From Thermoprotei archaeon (lineage in GTDB: Archaea; Thermoproteota; Thermoprotei_A; Sulfolobales; Ignisphaeraceae), in assembly GCA_003661905.1 (NCBI GenBank), contig QMXA01000016.1, positions 1-9,544 of the forward strand: DNA of 9,544 nucleotides, written 5' to 3'. Positions 1-6,700 of the stretch are shown here, in pieces. Numbering within the stretch: the stretch's first letter is position 1; each line of letters starts with the position of its first letter. Under the pieces are notes generated by a model. That model did not search any database and was not told the DNA's origin. It saw only the letters and a program-made list of their open reading frames with translations. Made by a program: the position numbers and the translations under genes.

Positions 1-204
1 ATAAACTATTAGATCTAGTCTTATAGTATTGAATCCCTCCTTACCACTATATAGCCCTATGACTAAGGCCCCTATGGATGTCATTAAAGTAGCTATACTT
101 AATTGATCCATACCACTCATTAATACATAAGAGACAGCTATACTGGTAGAGCCCCATAGAATAGCTGAAAGAGCTATTAAAGCATGACCTCTAAGACTCC
201 TCAT
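1..204 (-). CDS. EamA/DMT-family transporter, N-terminal fragment
   Basis: This is a partial gene whose 68 N-terminal codons are visible before the left edge. ATG at 204 is the first possible start, because an in-frame TAA lies four codons upstream. The translation begins MRSLRGHALIALSAILWGST and continues with two predicted membrane segments (about residues 7-28 and 35-52). An N-terminal helix with a WGS signature, followed by a second helix, is typical of the EamA/drug-metabolite transporter superfamily, ten-helix inner-membrane permeases that move small metabolites. The substrate cannot be inferred. In this family the WGS helix usually ends with a proline-containing loop before helix 2; here the loop reads SGMDQLS. 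The gene diverges from the DUF89 gene at 370 across a 165-bp spacer. A TTAAATT-like box at about 233-242 (minus strand) could be its promoter. The family call rests only on the first two helices. Confidence 0.72.
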   Translation of the reverse strand, partial: MRSLRGHALIALSAILWGSTSIAVSYVLMSGMDQLSIATLMTSIGALVIGLYSGKEGFNTIRLDLIVY

Positions 205-292
205 TCTAACCCATTAATTAGGCTAAGGTAATTGAATTTAACTCTAACTCAACAATATTGGATCTCTTCACACCATAGGATGTATTTGAGAT

Positions 293-316
293 ACTAATAC
301 ATTGACTAATGCATTA
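293..316. repeat. 12-bp imperfect tandem repeat in divergent promoter spacer
   Basis: ACTAATACATTG (293-304) is followed directly by ACTAATGCATTA (305-316); ten of twelve positions match. The second copy contains the perfect palindrome TAATGCATTA (307-316). It sits between the EamA and DUF89 starts, upstream of the TATA-like box at 340-348, so it could be a regulator site. In AT-rich DNA it could also be chance. Confidence 0.3.
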
Positions 317-339
317 ATTACTTATTTACTATGGTCAAC

Positions 340-348
340 TATATTTTC
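340..348 (+). promoter_or_regulatory. Candidate TATA box for the DUF89 gene
   Basis: CTATATTTT is centred about 26 bp before the GTG at 370, the distance expected for an archaeal TATA box in a leaderless transcript. The only Shine-Dalgarno-like string (AGGTG) overlaps the start codon itself, which also favours a leaderless mRNA. A second AT-rich run (TTATTTA, about 322-328) is an alternative. Confidence 0.4.
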
Positions 349-369
349 CCTAGTTATTCTACTTTCTAG

Positions 370-1275
370 GTGTTGGAGTTGAAGCTACATAGTGAGTGTA
401 TAGCATGTCAGGTACAAGTCAGATTTAAAGATCTCCAAAGAGTCATTACTGATGAATCTAAGAGATTCTCATTGATGATTAAAGTATTGAATTTACTAAT
501 GAAGGAAGTTGAAGAGAGAGGGAGAGACATAACACCTACTCATCTAGGTACAAAGCTATTTCGATTCATAAAAATAGTTACTGGCATAAGCGATCCCTAC
601 GAAGATGAGAAAAGAAGAGAATGTATTAATGGACTTAAACTATATAACGTCCTTAATAAGGAGTTAAAGAGCCTTGATGTAATGAGTAGGGTTGTAAAGT
701 GCATTAAGCTAGCTCTCATAGGCAACGCCCTAGATCTAGGTGTTGCAGGGTATATACCACCAAATACTCAATACATACTAAAAGAATCCGAAGTAATTAA
801 AATTAGAGAATGCGATATTGAGCTAATTCTGAAAATGTTCAAAAAAGCAAGAATCATCTCATTTATTCTAGACAATACTGGTGAAGCAGTATTTGATAAA
901 TTGCTTAGTGAATCAGTGAGAAATCTGAAGACATATACAATAGCTATAGTAAAGAGCGGAGCATTTCAAAACGATATAACTATTAAAGAGGCTGAGTATC
1001 TAGAGCTTTCTAGTAGCTTTGATGAAGTTCTAGAAACAGGTACAGATGCTGCAAGTATATTCTTAGAGGAATTAACACCCAGAGTTAAGAGAGCCATTAA
1101 TGAGAGCGATGTTCTAATATCCAAAGGAATGGCCAATTTTGAATACTTATCTGAGGTTGATGAAGTAATTAATAAGCCGATAATATATATGCTCAAAGCT
1201 AAATGCAGACCTGTAGCAAAAGAGCTTGGAGTTAATGTAGGGGATTATGTGCTTAGAACCAAAATTAAATCGTAA
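370..1275 (+). CDS. DUF89 (ARMT1-like) metal-dependent phosphatase
   Basis: A 301-residue protein of the DUF89/damage-control phosphatase family (PF01937), whose characterised members are metal-dependent (Co, Ni, Mn or Mg) phosphatases acting on sugar phosphates and damaged phospho-metabolites in the cytoplasm. Family landmarks are all present: an N-terminal CxxC (C10, C13), SDPYEDEKR (74-82), GNALDLGV (118-125), the central DNTGE (168-172) with D176, a KSG...ND segment (195-202), GTDA (224-227), SKGMANFE (251-258) and LKAKC (275-279). D168, N169 and the Asp of GTDA are the expected metal or phosphate-site residues. Length is normal for archaeal members. The start may be GTG 370 or TTG 373; both place the CxxC about ten residues in. 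The gene is alone on its strand, divergent from a transporter and convergent with a HAD hydrolase. The physiological substrate is unknown. Confidence 0.88.
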   Translation: MLELKLHSECIACQVQVRFKDLQRVITDESKRFSLMIKVLNLLMKEVEERGRDITPTHLGTKLFRFIKIVTGISDPYEDEKRRECINGLKLYNVLNKELKSLDVMSRVVKCIKLALIGNALDLGVAGYIPPNTQYILKESEVIKIRECDIELILKMFKKARIISFILDNTGEAVFDKLLSESVRNLKTYTIAIVKSGAFQNDITIKEAEYLELSSSFDEVLETGTDAASIFLEELTPRVKRAINESDVLISKGMANFEYLSEVDEVINKPIIYMLKAKCRPVAKELGVNVGDYVLRTKIKS

Positions 1276-1350
1276 TAAAATTAACTATATCACAAGTTAT
1301 ATAAAACCACCACTTCTAAATTGAATAATTATGATGTTTAGTACTCTGCA

Positions 1351-1355
1351 TTTTT
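1351..1355 (+). terminator. Possible T-tract terminator after the DUF89 gene
   Basis: A run of five T lies in the 88-bp convergent gap, flanked by short complementary arms ACTCT (1343-1347) and AGAGT (1356-1360). Archaeal termination relies mainly on U-tracts, so this is a plausible but weak end signal about 75 bp after the stop codon. No stronger T-run was seen in the gap. Confidence 0.22.
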
Positions 1356-1363
1356 AGAGTTAA

Positions 1364-2044
1364 TTAATATTCCTCTCTTATCCATTTTTCAATAATCTTA
1401 GCTGCATCTATTAGATTAGTCACATATGCATCAGCTAATTTGCATTTCTTGCCATTTTCCCTAATTATTTGAATAGCTCTCATTCCTAGCTTCTTAGGTA
1501 GAATTACATCAACATAGTCTTCATCTCCTACGACAACTACACTCTCTGGAGTTAATTTTAGTATTCTTAGGAGTTTTAAATACATCTTCGGATTAGATTT
1601 ATCGCATTCAGCTTCTGCTCCTGTCATTACGAAGTCTATGTATGGTGATAGTGCTTCTATAATTAATTTAAATCTGAACTTAGGTATTGTTGTAGCTATA
1701 GCTATTTTCAAGCCTAATTCTCTAATGGTCTTTACAGCATCTATAGCTTCTGGATATAGTTTATAGTATTCTCTACGCTTAAATAATTCGACAAGTCTAT
1801 TCAATGTCTCTTCATCAATTTCTATACCTAGCCTAAAACATACATGTCTTAGGTATGAATGTTCATTAGGAAATTTAAGCTTAGGAAAATCCACAATTCC
1901 TACAAAGTGACTCGCTACTCTCCAAGCCTGTGGGGAGACTTCATAACCACTATCTACTAAGAGCTCTGCTATCTCTACTGGTGTTATAGGATTCTCTACA
2001 TATCCTAAAGTACCATGCATATCAAGAAATACTCCTCTTAGCAA
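1364..2044 (-). CDS. HAD-superfamily hydrolase with altered motif I
   Basis: A 226-residue cytoplasmic HAD-like hydrolase. Motif I is DMHGTL (8-13): the nucleophile D8 is kept, but the usual second Asp, the general acid/base of phosphatases, is His10. Motif II is T118/T119 in IAIATT, motif III is K149 in DKSNPKMY, and motif IV is GDEDYVD (173-179) with D174 and D179. A helical cap spans about residues 15-95. The layout fits the subfamily I haloacid dehalogenase/phosphoglycolate-phosphatase-like branch. The acid/base substitution leaves it open whether this is a phosphatase, a dehalogenase-like enzyme (which also lack that Asp) or weakly active. The start is TTG 2044, supported by a Shine-Dalgarno AGGTG seven bases upstream and by the nucleophile lying eight residues in, as usual for the family. 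It lies 105 bp downstream of the regulator gene on the same strand. Confidence 0.82.
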   Translation of the reverse strand: MLRGVFLDMHGTLGYVENPITPVEIAELLVDSGYEVSPQAWRVASHFVGIVDFPKLKFPNEHSYLRHVCFRLGIEIDEETLNRLVELFKRREYYKLYPEAIDAVKTIRELGLKIAIATTIPKFRFKLIIEALSPYIDFVMTGAEAECDKSNPKMYLKLLRILKLTPESVVVVGDEDYVDVILPKKLGMRAIQIIRENGKKCKLADAYVTNLIDAAKIIEKWIREEY

Positions 2045-2051
2045 TATTCCG

Positions 2052-2056
2052 CACCT
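2052..2056 (-). promoter_or_regulatory. Ribosome binding site deciding the HAD gene TTG start
   Basis: AGGTG on the minus strand lies seven bases before TTG 2044, and no ATG or GTG is available nearby in frame. It overlaps the perfect palindrome CTACTAGTAG (2055-2064). A TATA-like ATTTATC sits at about 2063-2070, which would suit a leaderless start instead, so leader length is uncertain. Confidence 0.5.
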
Positions 2057-2115
2057 ACTAGTAGATAAATAGTAACTAACGTAATTACATACTACGAGGC
2101 CATTAATTTAGACGT

Positions 2116-2148
2116 ATTGAAGCTACATACTTCAATCATGGTATGATT
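2116..2148. repeat. Two overlapping inverted repeats between regulator and HAD genes
   Basis: ATTGAAG (2116-2122) and CTTCAAT (2130-2136) are perfect 7-bp arms with a 7-base loop. AATCAT (2134-2139) and ATGATT (2143-2148) are perfect 6-bp arms with a 3-base spacer. The two structures share three bases, so they cannot both form fully. They lie immediately after the stop codon of the regulator gene (2150) and 70-100 bp before the HAD start. There is no T-tract after them, so this is not a classic intrinsic terminator; a 3'-end RNA structure or a protein-binding site is possible. Confidence 0.45.
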
Positions 2149-2149
2149 A

Positions 2150-2968
2150 TTAAGTGTACTTCAGTAATCTTCTAATTCTTCTTTCATTTCTAGAACTCCT
2201 CACATATGCTAATTGAAAGTTCTTTAGATATAGTCTTCCATACTTACTCCTTATATATTGCATCAACAACTCATATGTTGCATAGTGAATACGTATAGAA
2301 ACTCCTTTAATGACTTTACTATGTGTAATTACGTCGTTATATGGATGAAACCTTTTTTCTCTTAAGATCAGTAAGTTGACGATGTTTTTCTCTCTGTTTA
2401 TAGATAGTAGTATTGCATATACACTTCTCCTCTTAATAATCTTCTCTATTTCTTCTCTAACTATCTTATTGAATATCTCTTCACTTTTTTCCATTATTTC
2501 TATGTATTCATTAAGGAATTTAAAGAGCTTAACGCCTTTCATATCTATCTTTTCTATATATGGGAATTCATCGCATAGTACGTTTCTAAAGGATTCACTA
2601 TCCTTAATCATTACTATTCCCTCAATAACATTTTCACTACTTAACCATGCTAAAATAATCCTCCAGTTAAACGACATAAACTTCAACATTTCATTGATTA
2701 CTTCATAGCTACTTTCCTTAGTTACAATTCTAAAATACTTAATCAGATCTACACATACCGCGGGGCTTAGAAATATGTACTTCCTTATGAACCCTTCTCT
2801 CTCAAGCTTTCTTCTCCTCTTACTAATTGCCTGTTTTGAAACACCTAAAATCTTTGAAATTTGGGAATTTGTTAATCTAGGGTTGAGTATTAGGAGTTTG
2901 ATTAATTCCCAATCTCTTTCTGACAATATATCTATAGGTTTATTTCCCTTATCCATCTTCTCAATCAT
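2150..2968 (-). CDS. AsnC/Lrp-type winged-helix transcriptional regulator
   Basis: A 272-residue probable DNA-binding regulator. Residues about 17-65 form an AsnC/Lrp-like winged helix: LSERDWELIKLL, then LTNSQISKILGVSKQAISKR (32-51) as helix-turn-helix with the recognition helix at SKQAISKRRRKLE, and a wing at EGFIRKY. The protein is much longer than a standard Lrp (about 150 residues), and no clear RAM ligand-binding domain is seen by eye, although residues 75-150 could be a diverged alpha/beta sensor. The C-terminal part (about 175-272) is a separate segment with strands VYAILLSI and IVNLLILRE and a basic tail (RSSRNERRIRRLLK); I do not recognise it. ATG 2968 is used; ATG 2956 (residue 5) is an alternative. 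It diverges from the GNAT gene at 3064, and a palindrome between them may be its operator. Target genes and ligand are unknown. Confidence 0.78.
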   Translation of the reverse strand: MIEKMDKGNKPIDILSERDWELIKLLILNPRLTNSQISKILGVSKQAISKRRRKLEREGFIRKYIFLSPAVCVDLIKYFRIVTKESSYEVINEMLKFMSFNWRIILAWLSSENVIEGIVMIKDSESFRNVLCDEFPYIEKIDMKGVKLFKFLNEYIEIMEKSEEIFNKIVREEIEKIIKRRSVYAILLSINREKNIVNLLILREKRFHPYNDVITHSKVIKGVSIRIHYATYELLMQYIRSKYGRLYLKNFQLAYVRSSRNERRIRRLLKYT

Positions 2969-2998
2969 GCTCTTTAACTTCTACTAATAAAGTATTAT

Positions 2999-3015
2999 GG
3001 TTGACAATGTAAACC
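2999..3015. promoter_or_regulatory. Candidate operator palindrome between regulator and GNAT genes
   Basis: GGTTGACAATGTAAACC has 8-bp arms around one central base, with seven of eight positions complementary. It lies in the middle of the 95-bp divergent spacer, about 31 bp before the regulator ATG and 7 bp upstream of an AT-rich promoter-like element of the GNAT gene. Size and symmetry suit a dimeric winged-helix regulator. Autoregulation by the adjacent gene is inference. Confidence 0.42.
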
Positions 3016-3021
3016 CCTATA

Positions 3022-3045
3022 GAAAAATATTTAACTAATATAAAT
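3022..3045 (+). promoter_or_regulatory. Candidate BRE/TATA promoter of the GNAT gene
   Basis: GAAAAATATTTAA (from 3022) looks like a purine-rich BRE joined to a TATA box. AATATAAAT (3037-3045) is a second TATA-like box centred about 23 bp before ATG 3064. The second would give a leaderless mRNA, in keeping with the absence of a Shine-Dalgarno sequence before that ATG. Confidence 0.42.
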
Positions 3046-3063
3046 TCAATCTGGTGCCTACAC

Positions 3064-3408
3064 ATGAAAATAAGGAAAATTAAACTAAATGAAATAGACG
3101 AAATAGTAAAGTTACTAATTAATAAATATCCTAATGAGAAAATAGATATCATTAGAGAACATACCGAGTGGCATGTAAGGGGATTCCCAGAGTTCTGCTT
3201 AGTTGCTGAGGAGAATAATGAAATCATAGGATTCATAATATGTCACTTACATACAAATAATTTAGAAATAGAGGAACTCTATGCGTTGAAAGACAAGGAA
3301 TGGATCTATAAGTCGTTAATACTGGAAGTCCTAAATAGAATACCTAGAGTAAATACTATAACTATATGGATTGATGACTTTAAAGAATTGATTAGCCAAA
3401 TGAAGTAA
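3064..3408 (+). CDS. Short GNAT-like acetyltransferase with degenerate CoA motif
   Basis: A 114-residue protein resembling the GCN5-related N-acetyltransferase fold. It opens with strand MKIRKIKLNE and helix IDEIVKLL. A second helical region with WHVRGFPEF (36-44) then leads into the antiparallel pair CLVAEENNEIIGFIICH (45-61), a typical GNAT beta2-beta3, followed by LEIEELYAL (67-75) as beta4. The pyrophosphate-binding motif A (Q/R-x-x-G-x-G/A) expected next is not recognisable in KDKEWIYKSLILEVLNR (76-92). The protein stops after a beta5-like strand NTITIWI, about 30-40 residues short of common GNATs. It may be a truncated, non-catalytic or strongly diverged member. It is transcribed away from the winged-helix regulator, which may control it. 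Substrate unknown; the fold call rests on the beta2-beta4 pattern. Confidence 0.62.
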   Translation: MKIRKIKLNEIDEIVKLLINKYPNEKIDIIREHTEWHVRGFPEFCLVAEENNEIIGFIICHLHTNNLEIEELYALKDKEWIYKSLILEVLNRIPRVNTITIWIDDFKELISQMK

Positions 3409-3453
3409 AATATTTACTAAGCTAAAAGAATATCTAGACCATGTAAGTATATG

Positions 3454-3538
3454 CTGATATAGTCCAGACTAATGAACCATTTAACTCCCATCAAATGAGG
3501 TAAGAGCGGTATATGGACTATAACATCAACTATATCAG
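3454..3538. repeat. Composite inverted repeat with alternative pairing
   Basis: The left arm CTGATATAGTCCA (3454-3466) can pair at its 3' part with TGGACTATA (3514-3522, 9 bp) or at its 5' part with ACTATATCAG (3529-3538, 10 bp); both matches are perfect. Equivalently, the right side is the full 13-bp reverse complement of the left arm interrupted by 12 extra bases, with ACTATA duplicated on each side of ACATCA. The loop is about 47-65 bases. Confidence 0.5.
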
Positions 3539-3680
3539 TCACAGTAATCTATATCTATACTAAATAGAACATTCCAATGTAATTTTACTAATAATATTCT
3601 ATACTCTAATGAAGTTGATAGTTTGAATCACATTATATGTTAATGCATTTCCTAACTGTAGGGTAGTGAATTACCTATTC

Positions 3681-3691
3681 GAAAATACTTA
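3681..3691 (+). promoter_or_regulatory. Candidate BRE/TATA box of the GH38 gene
   Basis: GAAAATACTTA combines a purine-rich BRE-like start with a TATA-like TACTTA. Transcription would start near 3713 and give a leader of about 30 bases, which would include the ribosome binding site at 3734-3738. CATTTATTA (3695-3703) is an alternative box with a shorter leader. Confidence 0.33.
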
Positions 3692-3733
3692 GATCATTTA
3701 TTATCTCAGGAAATATCTATAGCTCAGCCCTTT

Positions 3734-3738
3734 GGGAG
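3734..3738 (+). promoter_or_regulatory. Ribosome binding site deciding the GH38 ATG start
   Basis: GGGAG lies five bases before ATG 3744. The in-frame TTG at 3732, which would add four residues, overlaps this site and has no Shine-Dalgarno sequence of its own, so ATG 3744 is preferred. Confidence 0.55.
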
Positions 3739-3743
3739 TTGCT

Positions 3744-6700
3744 ATGCAGGGTCAAGGTAATGCAGTTGAAATCTACTTAATTCTACATCAACACTGGGAT
3801 CTTGCTTGGGCTTTTCAGCGTAGACATATGATTCCTCTACTTCCCAAATTCTTCAATGATCTTCTAAATAAGTTAAGGAGACATCCATCTTATAAATTTG
3901 TCTTAGATGGGCAAACTCAGATAATAGAGGAGTATTTAAGAAATTTACCTTCTAAAGAATTGAGCATTAAGAAATTGGAATTATCAAGATATGTTAGAGA
4001 AGGCAAATTGATGGTAGGTCCGTTCTATTCCCAAATAGATTGGAATCTTACTGATGGTGAAGTTTGGATTAGGAATTTACTCATAGGTCATAGAGATGCT
4101 CGTGAATTAGGAATGGTGATGAAAGTTGGATGGTTAATAGATATTTTTGGATTCCCGGGTTCAGTTCCAAGAATACTTAATAAATTTGGAATAAACTCCA
4201 TATTCTTTACTAGAGGTCTTGGGGTTAAGAAGAGTGAAGTAAAGGATGCATATATATGGAAATCCTCTAATGGAGCAAAAGTCCTAGCTATATACCTTAT
4301 TGAGAGTTATAGAAATGCCATAAGACTATCTAAATATCCTGAGATAGCTGAAGATAGAGTAAGAGGTGAGCTAAAAGCACTCCTACCATATTCGTCTACA
4401 GGAAAAACTATACTTCTACTCGATGGATATGAAAATCTAACCGAAGCTGATGACGCAATACCCATAATTGAAGAACTAAATAGGAAAAAGATAGGTAAGA
4501 TAATTCTATGCACTCCTGAAGAATATGTTGAAGCTATTAAGAAGCACAGACCTAAGTTAATTGAGATAAGTGGATATTTATACCATGGAAAATACGCTAC
4601 AGCTCTGAGAGGAGTTTTCTCCTCTAGAATAAGATTAAAGCAGAAATATATGAGAAATGAAAGATATTTAGTGAAATGGATTGATCCATTAGCATCTATA
4701 CTATGGTGTTTAGGAAGCGAGTATCCTACAAAAGCAATCAATGACTTATGGAGGTCATTGTTAAAAGTAGCATCTCACGATGAAATATGTGGATGTCATA
4801 TCGATGATGTTTATGAAGATCTCATGAAAACTCTTGACCATATAGAGGATAGATGTGTGAACCTCATTAAGAAATACCTAGAGGAAATAGCCGCAAATAT
4901 AGATACTTCATGGACTGAAAGAGGATTAGTGATATTTAATCTCTCCCCTTGGAGAATAAATGAAGTATTAAGAGCTATAATTGAAGTGCCTGAAGGATTA
5001 AATAAATTCTGCTTAAAGGATGAAAGAGGAGATGTCATACCAATTCAAATTGGAAGGAGGTTTGAAAATAGAGTTGAGATATGGATTCAAGCAGATATTC
5101 CGCCACTAGGCTACAAAGTTTATGGAATTTTTCCTGAGAGTGGGAATAAGGAAATAAGAACAGATTTGAAGGCAATGAATAGAATTGCCGAGAATAAATA
5201 TATAAAATTAAAAGTGAATGACAATGGAACACTCACTATTTTAGATAAGAAGAGTGGTCACGTATATGAGGAGTTAATGTATCTCAAGAGTGAGGGAGAG
5301 GCAGGAGATCTATATACATCTTACTGTTTAGATAAGGAAACGTATACAAGTCTTAAAGAGAAGGCTGAAGTCCAATTAGTAAAGAGCGGTCCCTTAGCTG
5401 TTTTATTCAAAATTAAGTACAAACTAATGCTTCCAGAAGGCTTAACTAGAAATAGAACATCACGTAGTAAGAAACTATGGAGTTTTCCAATTATTGCCTA
5501 TGTAGAGTTAAGAGCTAATTCACCTCGCATAGATGTTAGAGTAGAGCTAAACAATACTGTGAAAGATCATAGACTTAGGATTTGCTTCCCAACTAAACTT
5601 AAATCTGAATATGTTTTCTGTAGTCAGCAATATGACATAGCTAAATTCCCTATTCAACCAGATACAACAAACTACAGTACAAAGGATAAATGCCCATTAG
5701 AAAATGTTCTTCCACCCCAATGGGATACAAGACCTGCTGATGGTAATGTCCATCATGGATTTATAGATATAACCGATGGGGAAAAGGGACTATGTATTAT
5801 TAGTAGAGATACCTATGAGTACTGGGTTAATAAAGATGCCAATACTATTGAACTTACTTTACTTAGAGGAGTTGGATGGTTGGGGATAGATATTCCTATA
5901 AGAGCTGGAAGAGCTGGTTGGGAAATAAGAACTCCTGAAGCACAATGCCTAGGTAGACACTCATTTGAATTGTCGATTCTTCCGCACCCAAAGAGTTGGT
6001 TTGAATCAAAACTTCATGTAGAAACTGAGAAACGTAGATTAAACATAGCTATAGTTCAAACTAATAAACACGTAGGATCTCTTCCAAGTGAACTCAGTTT
6101 TATTGAGCTAAGATCAAAACCTGAAGGGGCTTTAGGAATAACTTCTATTAAGAGGTCGGAAGATGGAGAATCACTATGCATTAGGGTATATAACTATTTA
6201 GATCAAGAAGTTGAAGGAGAACTTAGAACATTTATTAAGGTAAGGAGAGCTTACCTATGTAATCTTGAGGAGAGTATTGAAAGAGAATTATCGATAAGGG
6301 ATAATAACACTATTTACTTTAAGGTCAAAGGTGAGGACATTATAACTTTGAAAATAGAAATTTCTAAGGAAAAAATCCTTAAAGCAGGTAACGCAGAGCA
6401 TTGCAAGTTCATACCACAAATACTTCCTCTAGAGAATGAAGATGAGAAGTGGCTAGAAGCTAAGTCAGCACCTCTAATTACTGAGGAGGATATACTTGAG
6501 GATGAAATGAAATTAGAGACATTAATCAAGCAACTTGGGAAAGCTAAAAAAGAGCTCAAAAATTTAGAGAAAAAAGGTATATATTCATCGCAAAGAATGG
6601 AAGATAGATTAAAGTTCTGGGAAACTAAGCTTAAGGTAATTAAGATCTTAGAGAGGATTAAAGATACAGAATACTCACTTCTATTAAGCAAAAAGAAATA

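Larger units (their letters stand above)
3409..3731. other. Gene-free stretch upstream of the GH38 gene
   Basis: These 323 bp hold no convincing gene on either strand. They contain the composite inverted repeat at 3454-3538, and near the right end the promoter-like box at 3681-3691 for the GH38 gene. A 41-codon minus-strand frame (3417-3542, GTG start) was considered and not accepted. A non-coding RNA in the repeat region is possible but unsupported beyond its pairing potential. Confidence 0.5.

Noticed and set aside
379..2129. A 13-base identical string (TTGAAGCTACATA) at 379-391 and 2117-2129
   Set aside because: One such repeat is expected by chance in about 9.5 kb of AT-rich sequence, and one copy is coding.
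2092..2139. A 15-codon minus-strand frame starting ATG-ATT-GAA just after the regulator gene
   Set aside because: It is too short, has no ribosome binding site, and lies across the inverted repeats; likely chance.
2961..3408. The winged-helix and GNAT genes as a toxin-antitoxin pair
   Set aside because: Known GNAT toxins pair with ribbon-helix-helix antitoxins in the same operon. Here the genes are divergent, and the GNAT lacks a clear acetyl-CoA motif.
3417..3542. A 41-codon minus-strand frame from GTG 3542, with a hydrophobic product somewhat like the start of a membrane protein
   Set aside because: It has no ribosome binding site, an uncommon start codon, no recognised domain, and is of a length expected by chance. 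It overlaps the composite inverted repeat and the 3' end region of the GNAT gene.
4307..6691. Several minus-strand open frames of 65-144 codons inside the GH38 gene
   Set aside because: Their products are low-complexity Ser/Leu/Phe-rich, typical shadows of a coding strand, with no domains or start signals.
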